A stretch of DNA of 64,000 bases from Desulfonatronum thiodismutans (lineage in GTDB: Bacteria; Desulfobacterota; Desulfovibrionia; Desulfovibrionales; Desulfonatronaceae): positions 124,001-188,000 of the forward strand of contig NZ_JPIK01000004.1 in the NCBI RefSeq assembly GCF_000717475.1, in the 5' to 3' direction. Made by a program: the position numbers and the translations under genes. Shown in pieces: positions 44,092 through 51,325 of the stretch; positions within the stretch are counted from its first letter, which is position 1; each line of letters starts with the position of its first letter. The notes under the pieces are model-generated. The model saw only the letters and a program-made list of their open reading frames with translations. It searched no databases and was not told the DNA's origin.

Positions 44092-45435
44092 GTGCATACC
44101 ATGACCCCGCTATCCTTGAAAGATGTCTTAATCGAAAAACTGGCTGAAGCGATCTCCGCGCCATTGCCGGTTTTCACGCCCAGACAGATCAGGGGGGTTG
44201 TTTCCCTGCCTGGAAAGGCCACTGCGGTAGTGGGAATGCGCCGGGCCGGAAAAACCACGTTTCTGCATCAGTTGCGCCGGGATAAGTTCAATCAGGGTAC
44301 GCCCCTCACCCATCTGCCGTATCTGAATTTCGAGGATGAGCGCCTCGCCGGCTTGGAAGCAGTCCACCTCGGTTTTTTGCTTGATGAATTTGCCCGGCGG
44401 ACGACAGGGGGACCAGGTCCGGTTCGAGCAACGTGGTTTTTCGATGAAATCCAAGTGGTCCCGGGTTGGGAACGCTTTGTTCGGCGTCTCCTGGATACCG
44501 GAGCAAGCGATGTCGTCGTAACGGGTTCATCCGCCGCCCTGCTTTCGAGGGAGATCGCGACAGCGTTACGAGGCCGGGCCTGGGAGGCGTCTCTCTATCC
44601 GTTCAGCTTTGCCGAGGCCATGCGCCATCAGGGTCGGGACATTCCGCCGGAGGCGGCCTTTCTTTCCGGAATGGAACGAGCCGGAATCGAAAGGGCGTTC
44701 CTGGACTGGTTGACCGTCGGCGGTTTTCCCGAGGTTCAGGGTCTTGACCAAGGCTCCAGAAGACGACTGCTGCAGGATTATGTGGACGTGGCCATACTCC
44801 GGGACGTCGTGGAACGACACGGGGTCAGCAATGTGATCGGCCTGCGCTGGCTGGTGCGTCACTTGCTGGGCAATGCGGCGGGAACCTTCACGGTGGAAAA
44901 ATTTCACGCCGGTTTAAAAAGCCAGGGGGTGGCCATTTCCAGAGACACGGTGCATCAATTGCTCGCCCACCTTGAGGATTGTTTTCTCGTGCGAGCGGTT
45001 TGGATGGAAGCGACGTCTGAACGGCAGAGAATGGTGAACCCCCGAAAAACCTATCCCATTGATCCGGGCCTGATCCCGCTCTTTGACCGCAGCGGACGCC
45101 GAAATCACGGCCATGCCCTGGAGACCGCCGTATTGATTGAGCTGGAAAGGCGACGTTGCGCCGCGACCTATGTCCGCACCCCCGAAGGCCATGAAGTGGA
45201 TTTCCTGGCTCGCGACCCCCTGGGCAACGAGACGCTCATCCAAGTTTGCCTCGATGCCTCCGAACCGACAACCGCCCACCGGGAACTCCGGGCCTTGGCC
45301 GAAGCCGCCCGGCCGCACCCAAAGGCGGGGAAACTGTTGCTTACCTTGAACAAGGACGGCGCCCCCGCGGACATTCCAGAGGATGTGACGGTATGCCCAG
45401 CCTACGAATGGATGCTCACCGAACCGACCGAGTAG
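44092..45435 (+). CDS. AAA-family ATPase with DUF4143 domain
   Basis: 447 residues from GTG 44092 (GGAG 11 bases upstream) or 444 from ATG 44101. N-terminal AAA_14 ATPase: Walker A GMRRAGKTT, Walker B-like WFFDEIQVV, sensor VVVTGSSAALLS, and LYPFSFAEAM. C-terminal DUF4143 with ALETAVLIELERR, TYVRTPEGHEVDFLA (nuclease-like ExK/D pattern) and a Lys-Leu-rich end. This family is common in bacteria and archaea in multiple copies and its role is unknown; links to mobile elements have been suggested. It is unrelated in function to its kinase neighbours as far as I can see. Confidence 0.88.
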   Translation: MHTMTPLSLKDVLIEKLAEAISAPLPVFTPRQIRGVVSLPGKATAVVGMRRAGKTTFLHQLRRDKFNQGTPLTHLPYLNFEDERLAGLEAVHLGFLLDEFARRTTGGPGPVRATWFFDEIQVVPGWERFVRRLLDTGASDVVVTGSSAALLSREIATALRGRAWEASLYPFSFAEAMRHQGRDIPPEAAFLSGMERAGIERAFLDWLTVGGFPEVQGLDQGSRRRLLQDYVDVAILRDVVERHGVSNVIGLRWLVRHLLGNAAGTFTVEKFHAGLKSQGVAISRDTVHQLLAHLEDCFLVRAVWMEATSERQRMVNPRKTYPIDPGLIPLFDRSGRRNHGHALETAVLIELERRRCAATYVRTPEGHEVDFLARDPLGNETLIQVCLDASEPTTAHRELRALAEAARPHPKAGKLLLTLNKDGAPADIPEDVTVCPAYEWMLTEPTE

Positions 45436-45439
45436 GGAT

Positions 45440-47959
45440 ATGGAGAGTCAGCACCCTGCAGGAGCGAACGTGGTGCAACCCTTGACCGAATCACTACAAC
45501 ATGAACTCACCTTGAGAGCCATGCAAACCATCCTGATCGTCGACGACGACCCTGACTTCCTGACCGTGGCCCGAAAAATCCTGGCTCCCACGATGTGTCG
45601 CCTGCTGATCGCGGACTCAGGAGCCGAAACACTGGAAATTGCCGCGCGGGAACAGCCGGACCTGATTCTCCTGGATGTGTCCTTGCCCGACATCGAGGGC
45701 CTGGAACTCTGTCGTCGGATCAAGGCCGATCCGGATATGGGCCGAAGCCATGTGCTGTTCGTGTCCGGCACCATGACCGACCCGGAAAATCAGGCCCAGG
45801 CCCTGCGGGCCGGAGGGAGCGGGTTCATGACCAAACCGGTGAACCCCCAGTTTTTTCTCGCCCAGGTGCAAGCAACCTTGCGCATCAAACGTTCCGAGGA
45901 CGCCTTGCGCCTGGAGCATGCTCAGGTGCTCTCGATTTTCGACAGCATGGGGCAATACGCGTATGTCGTCGATCCGCAAAGCTATAAAATCCTCTTTGCC
46001 AACAAGGCCATGCAGGCGGCTTATGGTAGGACCCTGGAGGGCCAAACCTGTTATGACGTATTGCAGCTGGAGGATCGCCCCTGTTCGTTCTGCGGCAACT
46101 CTTTTTTGCTTCAAAACCCGAACCAAACCCACCAGAAAGAGCACAAAAGCCCTGTTTTAGGGCAGCACCTGCTGATTACGGAAAAAGTGATCAAATGGCC
46201 GGACGGGCGGGACGTGATCTTCAAGTTCGGCATGGACGTGACGGAGCGGATCAAGGCTGAGAACGCCTTGCGCTACAGCCAGGAGCGTTTCCAGTTGGCC
46301 ATGGACGCCACCCGGGACGGGCTGTGGGACTGGAACCTGGAAACCGACGAAATCTATTTCAGCCCGGCCTACACCGCCATGCTCGGCTACGCTCCGGGTG
46401 AAATCGCTCCCAGCGTCCAGTTTTGGTCGGACAACGTGCACCCGGACGACCTGCCCTTGGCCTGGGAACGGATTACGGACTGCCTGGAAAACCGCCTGAA
46501 AAACTTTGAAGTGGAATTTCGGATGCGGACCAAGGCCGGGGACTGGCTGTGGATTCAGGGACGGGGCAGCGCCGTGTCCCGGGACAAAGCCGGCAAGGCC
46601 GCCAGAATGGTGGGCACCCATGTGGACATCTCCGAGCGCAAGGCCATTGAAGGCCGACTCCAGGAGGCCATGCGCCGGGCCGAGGCCGCCAATCAGGCCA
46701 AGTCTGCATTTTTAGCCAATATGAGCCATGAGATCCGGACTCCGATGAACGGCGTGATCGGGTTGTCCCGGTTGCTGCTGGACACGCCGCTGACGGATGA
46801 GCAGCGGGACTTGACCGGAACGATCCTCTCCAGCGCGGAGATACTTTTGGGACTGATCAACGATATCCTGGACCTTTCCAAGGTCGAATCCGGAAAGCTG
46901 GAACTGGAGGCCATCCCGTTCAACCTTGCCCAACTCCTGGATGAATTGACGTCAATCATGAGCCACCGGGCACGCGGCAAACGACTCTCCTTGTCCTGCT
47001 CCACGAACCCGGACGTCCCACCATCCCTGCTCGGCGATCCGCTCCGGTTGCGCCAGATTCTGATCAATCTGGTGGAGAACGCCCTGAAGTTCACGGATCA
47101 GGGTGGGGTTCTGGTGACGGTTGAGAGGGTTGAAGGAAATGCTGGAATGCTGGAATACTGGGATGCTGGGATTGGTGAGGAACCCTCAACCGCGAGACTC
47201 CGCTTCACGGTCCGGGATACCGGGGTCGGAATTCCCCAGGAAATGCTGGCCGGGGTATTTGAGAAGTTCCAACAGGTGGATGCTTCCAGCACCCGTAAAT
47301 ACGGGGGCAGCGGTCTGGGACTGGCCATCTGCAAGCAGCTCGTCGAGCTGATGGGCGGAGAGATGGGCGTGGAAAGCCGGGTCGGCCAAGGATCGGAATT
47401 CTGGTTCGTGGTCCCGCTGGCCGTACAGGACCAGAAAAGTCTTGAGGCCGGGCCGAGCAACCAGGGCCACGCATCACCGAGCACCGGCTATCCGCGATTT
47501 GTCGGTCGCGTGTTGTTGGTGGAGGACAGTCAGGTCAACCAGACGGTTGCCCTGGGAATTCTCAAAAAACTGGGCCTCCAAGCCGCCGTCGCATCAAACG
47601 GACTGGAAGCCCTCAAAGCCCTGGAACAAAACGACTACGATCTGGTGTTGATGGACGTGCAGATGCCCGGAATGGACGGCCTGGAAGCGACGAGAAGGAT
47701 TAGGAGACAGGAGTCAGAAGACAGGACTCAGAAGCCGGAAGTCGGAGATCGGTCCTCTGAACCTCAGGTCTCAGGTTTCAGCCCTCGGCCCTTCTACCGG
47801 CGCCTGCCGATCATCGCCATGACCGCCGGGGCGATGCAGGAGGACAGGGATCGTTCCAAGGAGGCGGGCATGGACGACCACCTGACCAAACCCATTGATC
47901 CACGGTCACTCTGTAACGCCTTGGCACGATGGCTGCCGGAGCAAGAACAAGATAGCTGA
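45440..47959 (+). CDS. Hybrid histidine kinase with receivers at both ends (REC-PAS-PAS-HisKA-ATPase-REC)
   Basis: 839 residues from ATG 45440, or 812 from ATG 45521 (MQTILIVDDD). First receiver with Asp in LILLDVSLPD. PAS at about 150-280 with a Cys pair (RPCSFCGN), PAS at about 285-405. HisKA ([15 protein letters not shown]), ATPase ([28 protein letters not shown]), final receiver with Asp in LVLMDVQMPGMDG. No membrane span. Two in-frame low-complexity inserts: GNAGMLEYWDAGIGE in the ATPase and about 32 residues in the last receiver (QESEDRTQKPEVGDR onward). Starts 4 bp after the AAA/DUF4143 gene. Confidence 0.92.
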   Translation: MESQHPAGANVVQPLTESLQHELTLRAMQTILIVDDDPDFLTVARKILAPTMCRLLIADSGAETLEIAAREQPDLILLDVSLPDIEGLELCRRIKADPDMGRSHVLFVSGTMTDPENQAQALRAGGSGFMTKPVNPQFFLAQVQATLRIKRSEDALRLEHAQVLSIFDSMGQYAYVVDPQSYKILFANKAMQAAYGRTLEGQTCYDVLQLEDRPCSFCGNSFLLQNPNQTHQKEHKSPVLGQHLLITEKVIKWPDGRDVIFKFGMDVTERIKAENALRYSQERFQLAMDATRDGLWDWNLETDEIYFSPAYTAMLGYAPGEIAPSVQFWSDNVHPDDLPLAWERITDCLENRLKNFEVEFRMRTKAGDWLWIQGRGSAVSRDKAGKAARMVGTHVDISERKAIEGRLQEAMRRAEAANQAKSAFLANMSHEIRTPMNGVIGLSRLLLDTPLTDEQRDLTGTILSSAEILLGLINDILDLSKVESGKLELEAIPFNLAQLLDELTSIMSHRARGKRLSLSCSTNPDVPPSLLGDPLRLRQILINLVENALKFTDQGGVLVTVERVEGNAGMLEYWDAGIGEEPSTARLRFTVRDTGVGIPQEMLAGVFEKFQQVDASSTRKYGGSGLGLAICKQLVELMGGEMGVESRVGQGSEFWFVVPLAVQDQKSLEAGPSNQGHASPSTGYPRFVGRVLLVEDSQVNQTVALGILKKLGLQAAVASNGLEALKALEQNDYDLVLMDVQMPGMDGLEATRRIRRQESEDRTQKPEVGDRSSEPQVSGFSPRPFYRRLPIIAMTAGAMQEDRDRSKEAGMDDHLTKPIDPRSLCNALARWLPEQEQDS
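47131..47188 (+). repeat. In-frame insert of GCTGGAATG-type repeats in the kinase ATPase domain
   Basis: The DNA consists of near-tandem (G)AATGCTGG units and encodes about 19 residues (GNAGMLEYWDAGIGE), which interrupt the ATPase between the strand after LVTVER and FTVRDTG. Absent from the other kinases here. Confidence 0.7.
47707..47803 (+). repeat. In-frame low-complexity insert in a receiver domain (second copy)
   Basis: Contains AGTCAGAAGACAGGACTCAG and CTCTGAACCTCAGGTCTCAG, close to the insert at 32008-32094, and lies at the same structural position (between RRIR and PIIA). Confidence 0.75.
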
Positions 47960-48053
47960 TCAACGCTGCCCCGGTACGACCGGAATCGGAGGCTCAGCAG
48001 CCTGGCGGGCGAACAAGTAGCCTTGGACGAGATCCGCCCCGTGCGCCGCCAGC
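47960..48053 (-). pseudogene. Relic of an EAL-domain (c-di-GMP phosphodiesterase) C-terminus
   Basis: On the minus strand the bases encode NWLAAHGADLVQGYLFARQ followed by a Pro/Val-rich tail and TGA. The G-x-D-x-V-Q-G-Y-x-F-A pattern is the typical end of EAL domains. There is no start or catalytic part upstream. The stretch 48054-48208 shows nothing else. Confidence 0.65.
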
Positions 48054-48208
48054 CAGTTAAAACCACCGGCTCTACGACAACATCCCTCCGGGATGAGAAG
48101 AAAAAGTTGTTGACAACTCTCACCAACACGCTGAGGGCGTCTTCTGCTCGAATTGATTGATGGTCATGGCTAGGCAAAGCACGACACTCGCCTGTTACTT
48201 CGCTATAT

Positions 48209-48694
48209 TCAACGCCAACAAGCCTCGGTTTGATCATTTCCTTGATTATCTCTAGCTCCTTTCACGCCAAGATGATCAATGGTTAGTTTAGCACACAAGC
48301 TGTCACCAGCTTGTTTTTTATTGGCGTTAGGCACTGTCTTAATTATAAATTTAAAGGATTCTGAATTGGAAAGTTTGCACTCTGTAAGGTTATCATCTGT
48401 AAAGCAAAGGTCGTAGTATCCACTCTGAGAGAGCTTTTTAACTGTGGCATTCTTGTCAACGCCAATTGTCGCATCAACATACGTGTAATTATTCGTATAA
48501 TACCGCTCCATAGCCTGAGCCGCGGCCAACAAAGCCGTCTTCCCGTCCGCCCGACGGGCATTGGTGGTGTACTTGGTCACCTGCGGAATGGCGATGGCCG
48601 CCAGAATCCCCAGGATGGCGACCACGATGAGGACTTCGATGATGGTGAAGCCTTTGAATTTTATTTTCTGGCTCTTCTTCGTCAAATGATCCAT
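48209..48694 (-). CDS. pilE: Type IV minor pilin, PilE-like
   Basis: 161 residues from ATG 48694; the frame continues upstream only into the MITE. Class III leader MDHLTKKSQKIKFKG, cleaved before FTIIEVLIVVAILGILAAI with the conserved Glu 5. Then ADGKTALLAAAQAMERYYT and NNYTY, the PilE signature, and a Cys pair closing at EACWR. It is processed by a prepilin peptidase and takes part in pilus assembly. It is separated from pilY1 by about 2.6 kb of toxin-antitoxin and unrelated genes. The MITE lies 19 bp before the start codon. Confidence 0.92.
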   Translation of the reverse strand: MDHLTKKSQKIKFKGFTIIEVLIVVAILGILAAIAIPQVTKYTTNARRADGKTALLAAAQAMERYYTNNYTYVDATIGVDKNATVKKLSQSGYYDLCFTDDNLTECKLSNSESFKFIIKTVPNANKKQAGDSLCAKLTIDHLGVKGARDNQGNDQTEACWR

Positions 48695-48712
48695 GCTGAA
48701 CGCCTTTTGGTT

Positions 48713-48865
48713 GTAACTACTCAATAAATCCTGAGTTGAGCTCATTTCCGACGCTGGTTTCCCGCCTTCGCGGGAATGACGTGTTTTTCATGCCGCATCC
48801 CAATCAGTCATACCCGCGAAGGCGGGTATCCAGGCCGTATTTCCTCGGATGAGCTGAATAGTTAC
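48713..48865 (-). mobile_element. MITE, copy 2 (153 bp, 8-bp target duplication)
   Basis: Nearly identical to 21875-22027 in reverse orientation, with the same length. Flanking direct repeats TTTTGGTT occur at 48705-48712 and 48866-48873. It lies between the pilE start and the end of the DUF6922-like gene. Confidence 0.93.
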
Positions 48866-48887
48866 TTTTGGTTTTGATATCTCATGC

Positions 48888-49148
48888 TCACCGGAACGGG
48901 CTCCAGACAGTTTCCATGTTGAATGTCCTGGCCTTGGCGCGATCAAGGCCCAACACGATACACCAGTAGTTCACCGCCTTGCGGCTCAAGTTGCGGCTGT
49001 TCATCAGGACATCCGTGAAACGTTCCATCCCGTGCCTGTCCTGAACCTGCTGAATGAAATCAAATCCGCCAAAATTGATGGCCCGTTCGATTTCCACCTC
49101 CGGAGACACGTTCGCGGGGTCCCGGTCCCAGAAAAGTTCTTCTCTCAT
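48888..49148 (-). CDS. Small DUF6922-like protein
   Basis: 86 residues: REELFWDRDPANVSPEVEIE, then INFGGFDFIQQVQDRHGMER and LMNSRNLSRKAVNYWCIVLG. This layout (LFWD start, middle R/E/R helix, LS-xxA-xxYW) matches small proteins that often sit next to AbiEii-type nucleotidyltransferase toxins. No such toxin is found next to it here, so it may be an orphan. The assignment is by pattern only. Confidence 0.6.
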   Translation of the reverse strand: MREELFWDRDPANVSPEVEIERAINFGGFDFIQQVQDRHGMERFTDVLMNSRNLSRKAVNYWCIVLGLDRAKARTFNMETVWSPFR

Positions 49149-49298
49149 ATGGATAGCAACTATACTCTGAACGGCCAGGAATCGGGCTTTTGTTTCACTT
49201 CTCTAGACTCTTAGTCTGCCTTTTTGTCTGCCTTTCCCGTCCGTGGCCAAAAAAGAAAAAGCCAGAAACCAGCCCATGCGGAGTATGCTACTTCCACA

Positions 49299-49837
49299 CT
49301 ACCGCCAGACAAACCCGAAATCAAAGTCAATGGCGCACTTGCTCAGCTCGAACAGCAACGTCTCCCTCGAACAATCCCCAACCTTGCGATACCCCCGTCC
49401 ACCAGCCGGTACACCTTGGCCTTGCGCTTGTCCGGGTAGACCAGCACGTAATGGGTCACGCCCTCATTCTGATACAGCTCATGCTTGAGCAGTTCGTCCC
49501 GCCGGGCGCTGGACGTGGACACCACTTCGAAAATCAGCTCCGGAGCCCTGGTCAACCGCTCCCCCTCCGGCTCGTAGCAGATCACCATGCAATCCGGCCG
49601 AACCACGGTGTCCTCGGAAAACTCCACATCCGTCTCGAAAACGGCATGACAGGCCGGGCACTCGTCCAGGGCTTCGGCAAGCTGGCGATAGATGTTCCCG
49701 GTTGTCCGTTGATGCGTGAACGTGGGCGAAGGCGTCATGGCATACGGCGATCCATGGACCAGCTCCCAGTCGCCTTGCCATTGGCGGAAGTCGGAGACGG
49801 TGTAGCGTTCGATATATGGCGCTGGGTTGGCGGTCAT
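49299..49837 (-). pseudogene. Uma2-family nuclease gene, frameshifted near its 3' end
   Basis: Starts at ATG 49837 (GAGAGGAA upstream). The Uma2/DUF820 nuclease fold is visible: ELVHGSPYAMTPSPT, FETDVEFSEDTVVRPDCMVI (acidic metal site) and APELIFEVVSTSS. In a GGGGG run at about 49394-49398 the frame slips; the annotated frame ends at 49343 with unrelated residues (IVRGRRCCSS). The -1 or +1 frame continues with GYRKVGDCSRETLLFELSKC and AIDFDFGFVWR to a TAG at 49299, a typical Uma2 end. So one base change in the G run would restore the gene; it may be broken, phase-variable or a sequencing error. Confidence 0.8.
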
Positions 49838-49865
49838 GCGGTTCCTCTCAAGGCATGGCAAACAG

Positions 49866-50165
49866 CTAAAGCCGCAAACCTGTTGTTGCGACAGTATCAA
49901 CAAATCCTGTTGGATCGTTATTCGCTACAAAAAGATGCGGTTCAATACGAACATCCAAAAGCCTTCGTATTCGATAAAGATTTTTCACGGTCTCCAAATA
50001 ATCGTCATCAATGTGGCTCACGATAATCCCGATATCCAGATCACTATGCTCATGTTGACGTCCCTCAGCATAGGATCCGAAAAGGTAGGCATTATCAAAA
50101 TTCAAATATGGCCTGACTAATTTCAAATACTCTTTTGCTAATGCGATAGCTTGTTCTTTATCCAT
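49866..50165 (-). CDS. mntA: MNT-type nucleotidyltransferase antitoxin
   Basis: 99 residues. Minimal nucleotidyltransferase with the GSY...SDLDI motif (LFGSYAEGRQHEHSDLDIGI), in which the two Asp bind metal. In MntA-HepT systems this protein adds AMP groups to the HEPN toxin and silences it. It overlaps the HEPN gene upstream by 28 bp (50138-50165). First of three such pairs between 49.8 and 60.5 kb. Confidence 0.88.
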   Translation of the reverse strand: MDKEQAIALAKEYLKLVRPYLNFDNAYLFGSYAEGRQHEHSDLDIGIIVSHIDDDYLETVKNLYRIRRLLDVRIEPHLFVANNDPTGFVDTVATTGLRL

Positions 50166-50539
50166 ATGTACAACCTCTCTGTCTTTTCCAAAATTATTCC
50201 AGCATAGTTTACATCAATTCTCTTTTTGACCAAATCTTTGTATTCTGGATACCGTGCCTGTACATTCAGAGGCTCAAGCTCGTCAAGAAAATCTGCATGA
50301 AATTCAGGTAATTCAGATAGTAGAGCAGTTTGACTTGCAAGATAAGAAAGGTTGTGTGTACGAGGAGGTGTCTTCTCATGTATCATTTGATAGTGTGCTT
50401 TCAATATTTTTTCAATAGACTGATGGCACATGAAACCGACATAAATGTATCGTCCAGAATCAAGCATTGCCCGAGCAGTTTGAAGATCATACTCAGAGAT
50501 ATCTATCCAATATTCCACCTTTTTGTCTTTATTCATCAT
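50138..50539 (-). CDS. HEPN-domain protein, toxin of MNT/HEPN pair
   Basis: 133 residues, all-helical. HEPN features: YWIDISEYDLQTARAMLDSG, YVGFMCHQSIEKILKA, and R-T-H in TPPRTHNLSYLA in place of the RNase motif. The N-terminal MMNK offers two starts. HEPN proteins paired with MNT are usually RNases. The two genes overlap, which fits co-translation. Confidence 0.85.
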   Translation of the reverse strand: MMNKDKKVEYWIDISEYDLQTARAMLDSGRYIYVGFMCHQSIEKILKAHYQMIHEKTPPRTHNLSYLASQTALLSELPEFHADFLDELEPLNVQARYPEYKDLVKKRIDVNYAGIILEKTERLYIWIKNKLSH

Positions 50540-50570
50540 TTCAAGCCTATAAGATTATATTTCCATTTAA

Positions 50571-50753
50571 TTATTCAAAACCGTGTTTGCTCAATCCGGA
50601 ATTCGATTCATTATTATAATACAACTCCACAGCATCCTTCAAATTAAAAACAGTTTCATCAACTGACTCACCAAAACTGGAAACATCCACGTTTAAACAC
50701 TGTGAAACAAAGCATTTTCCTTCCTGGTAAACAACATATTTTAAATTTCTCAT
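50571..50753 (-). CDS. HicB-like antitoxin, orphan
   Basis: 60 residues from ATG 50753 (MRNLKYVVYQEGK); the frame is open to 50771. It matches the degraded-RNase-H fold of HicB: YVVYQEGKCFVSQCLNVDVS and SFGESVDETVFNLKDAVELYY. No HTH tail follows and no hicA toxin is seen next to it. It is AT-rich compared with the kinases, like its MNT/HEPN neighbours. Confidence 0.75.
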   Translation of the reverse strand: MRNLKYVVYQEGKCFVSQCLNVDVSSFGESVDETVFNLKDAVELYYNNESNSGLSKHGFE

Positions 50754-50818
50754 TTTATTCAATCTCCACAAGTATAATCACATCAAAAAACGCCATGAGT
50801 AGTACTGTATTTTTGAGT

Positions 50819-51082
50819 TTAAAAATCAACTCGATACCGCCCCAACCCATCCGGATACAGATCATCCCCTTCCGGCCAGTAAATGCCCCCCAATTCATCA
50901 ACAGCCGCCTGCCGAAAATACCGGTACTGACGCAACCTCCAATATGCGTCGCGTCTCGCTATCAGGTCAGCCAGGTCAAGAATCAGCGTCCGCCAGTCAT
51001 GCATGAGAACGCGAAGCTGAAAATCCGAGAGAGGCGTAACCTCGACAGCTTGCGGCCAGGGCGTTTTCACGGTTGATCTCAT
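50819..51082 (-). CDS. DUF2442 protein
   Basis: 87 residues from ATG 51082 (GGGGGAGAGG just upstream). DUF2442 pattern: PQAVEVTPLSDFQLRVLMHD and ELGGIYWPEGDDLYPDGL. DUF2442 proteins often pair with DUF4160 proteins in toxin-antitoxin-like couples. The usual partner start is not seen; instead a 50-residue basic ORF precedes it. Confidence 0.75.
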   Translation of the reverse strand: MRSTVKTPWPQAVEVTPLSDFQLRVLMHDWRTLILDLADLIARRDAYWRLRQYRYFRQAAVDELGGIYWPEGDDLYPDGLGRYRVDF

Positions 51083-51098
51083 TCCTCTCCCCCGGCAA

Positions 51099-51251
51099 TC
51101 ACTTGAACGATTGCAACACCTTCTCATGCACAATGCCCTTCTCATTGGCCAGAAAGGTGAAAAACTTCTTCAAGGCCACGCTGATCTGCTCCGGCGTCGT
51201 GGAATCCCAGACTTTCTTTTTCCACCACTTCTTGAAGTGCGTATTGGCCAT
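51099..51251 (-). CDS. Small basic protein, unrecognised (50 residues)
   Basis: ATG 51251 to TGA 51099, with an in-frame stop shortly before the ATG. The protein is rich in Lys and Trp at its start (HFKKWWKKKVWD), then EQISVALKKFFTFLANEKG. It looks like protein rather than chance sequence (amphipathic helices) and lies 17 bp before the DUF2442 gene on the same strand, so it may be its partner. No family recognised. Confidence 0.5.
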   Translation of the reverse strand: MANTHFKKWWKKKVWDSTTPEQISVALKKFFTFLANEKGIVHEKVLQSFK

Positions 51252-51325
51252 GCTCTGAGAAGGTTCGCGTCACTTTGGTATCCTTACTGCGAGGTAGCTG
51301 AGCATTGCCATTTCGATGGGCATGA

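Noticed and set aside
47794..48237. Minus-strand open frame overlapping the end of the hybrid kinase
   Set aside because: Most of it is antisense to the receiver domain, it has no recognisable domain, and the EAL relic is in a different frame.
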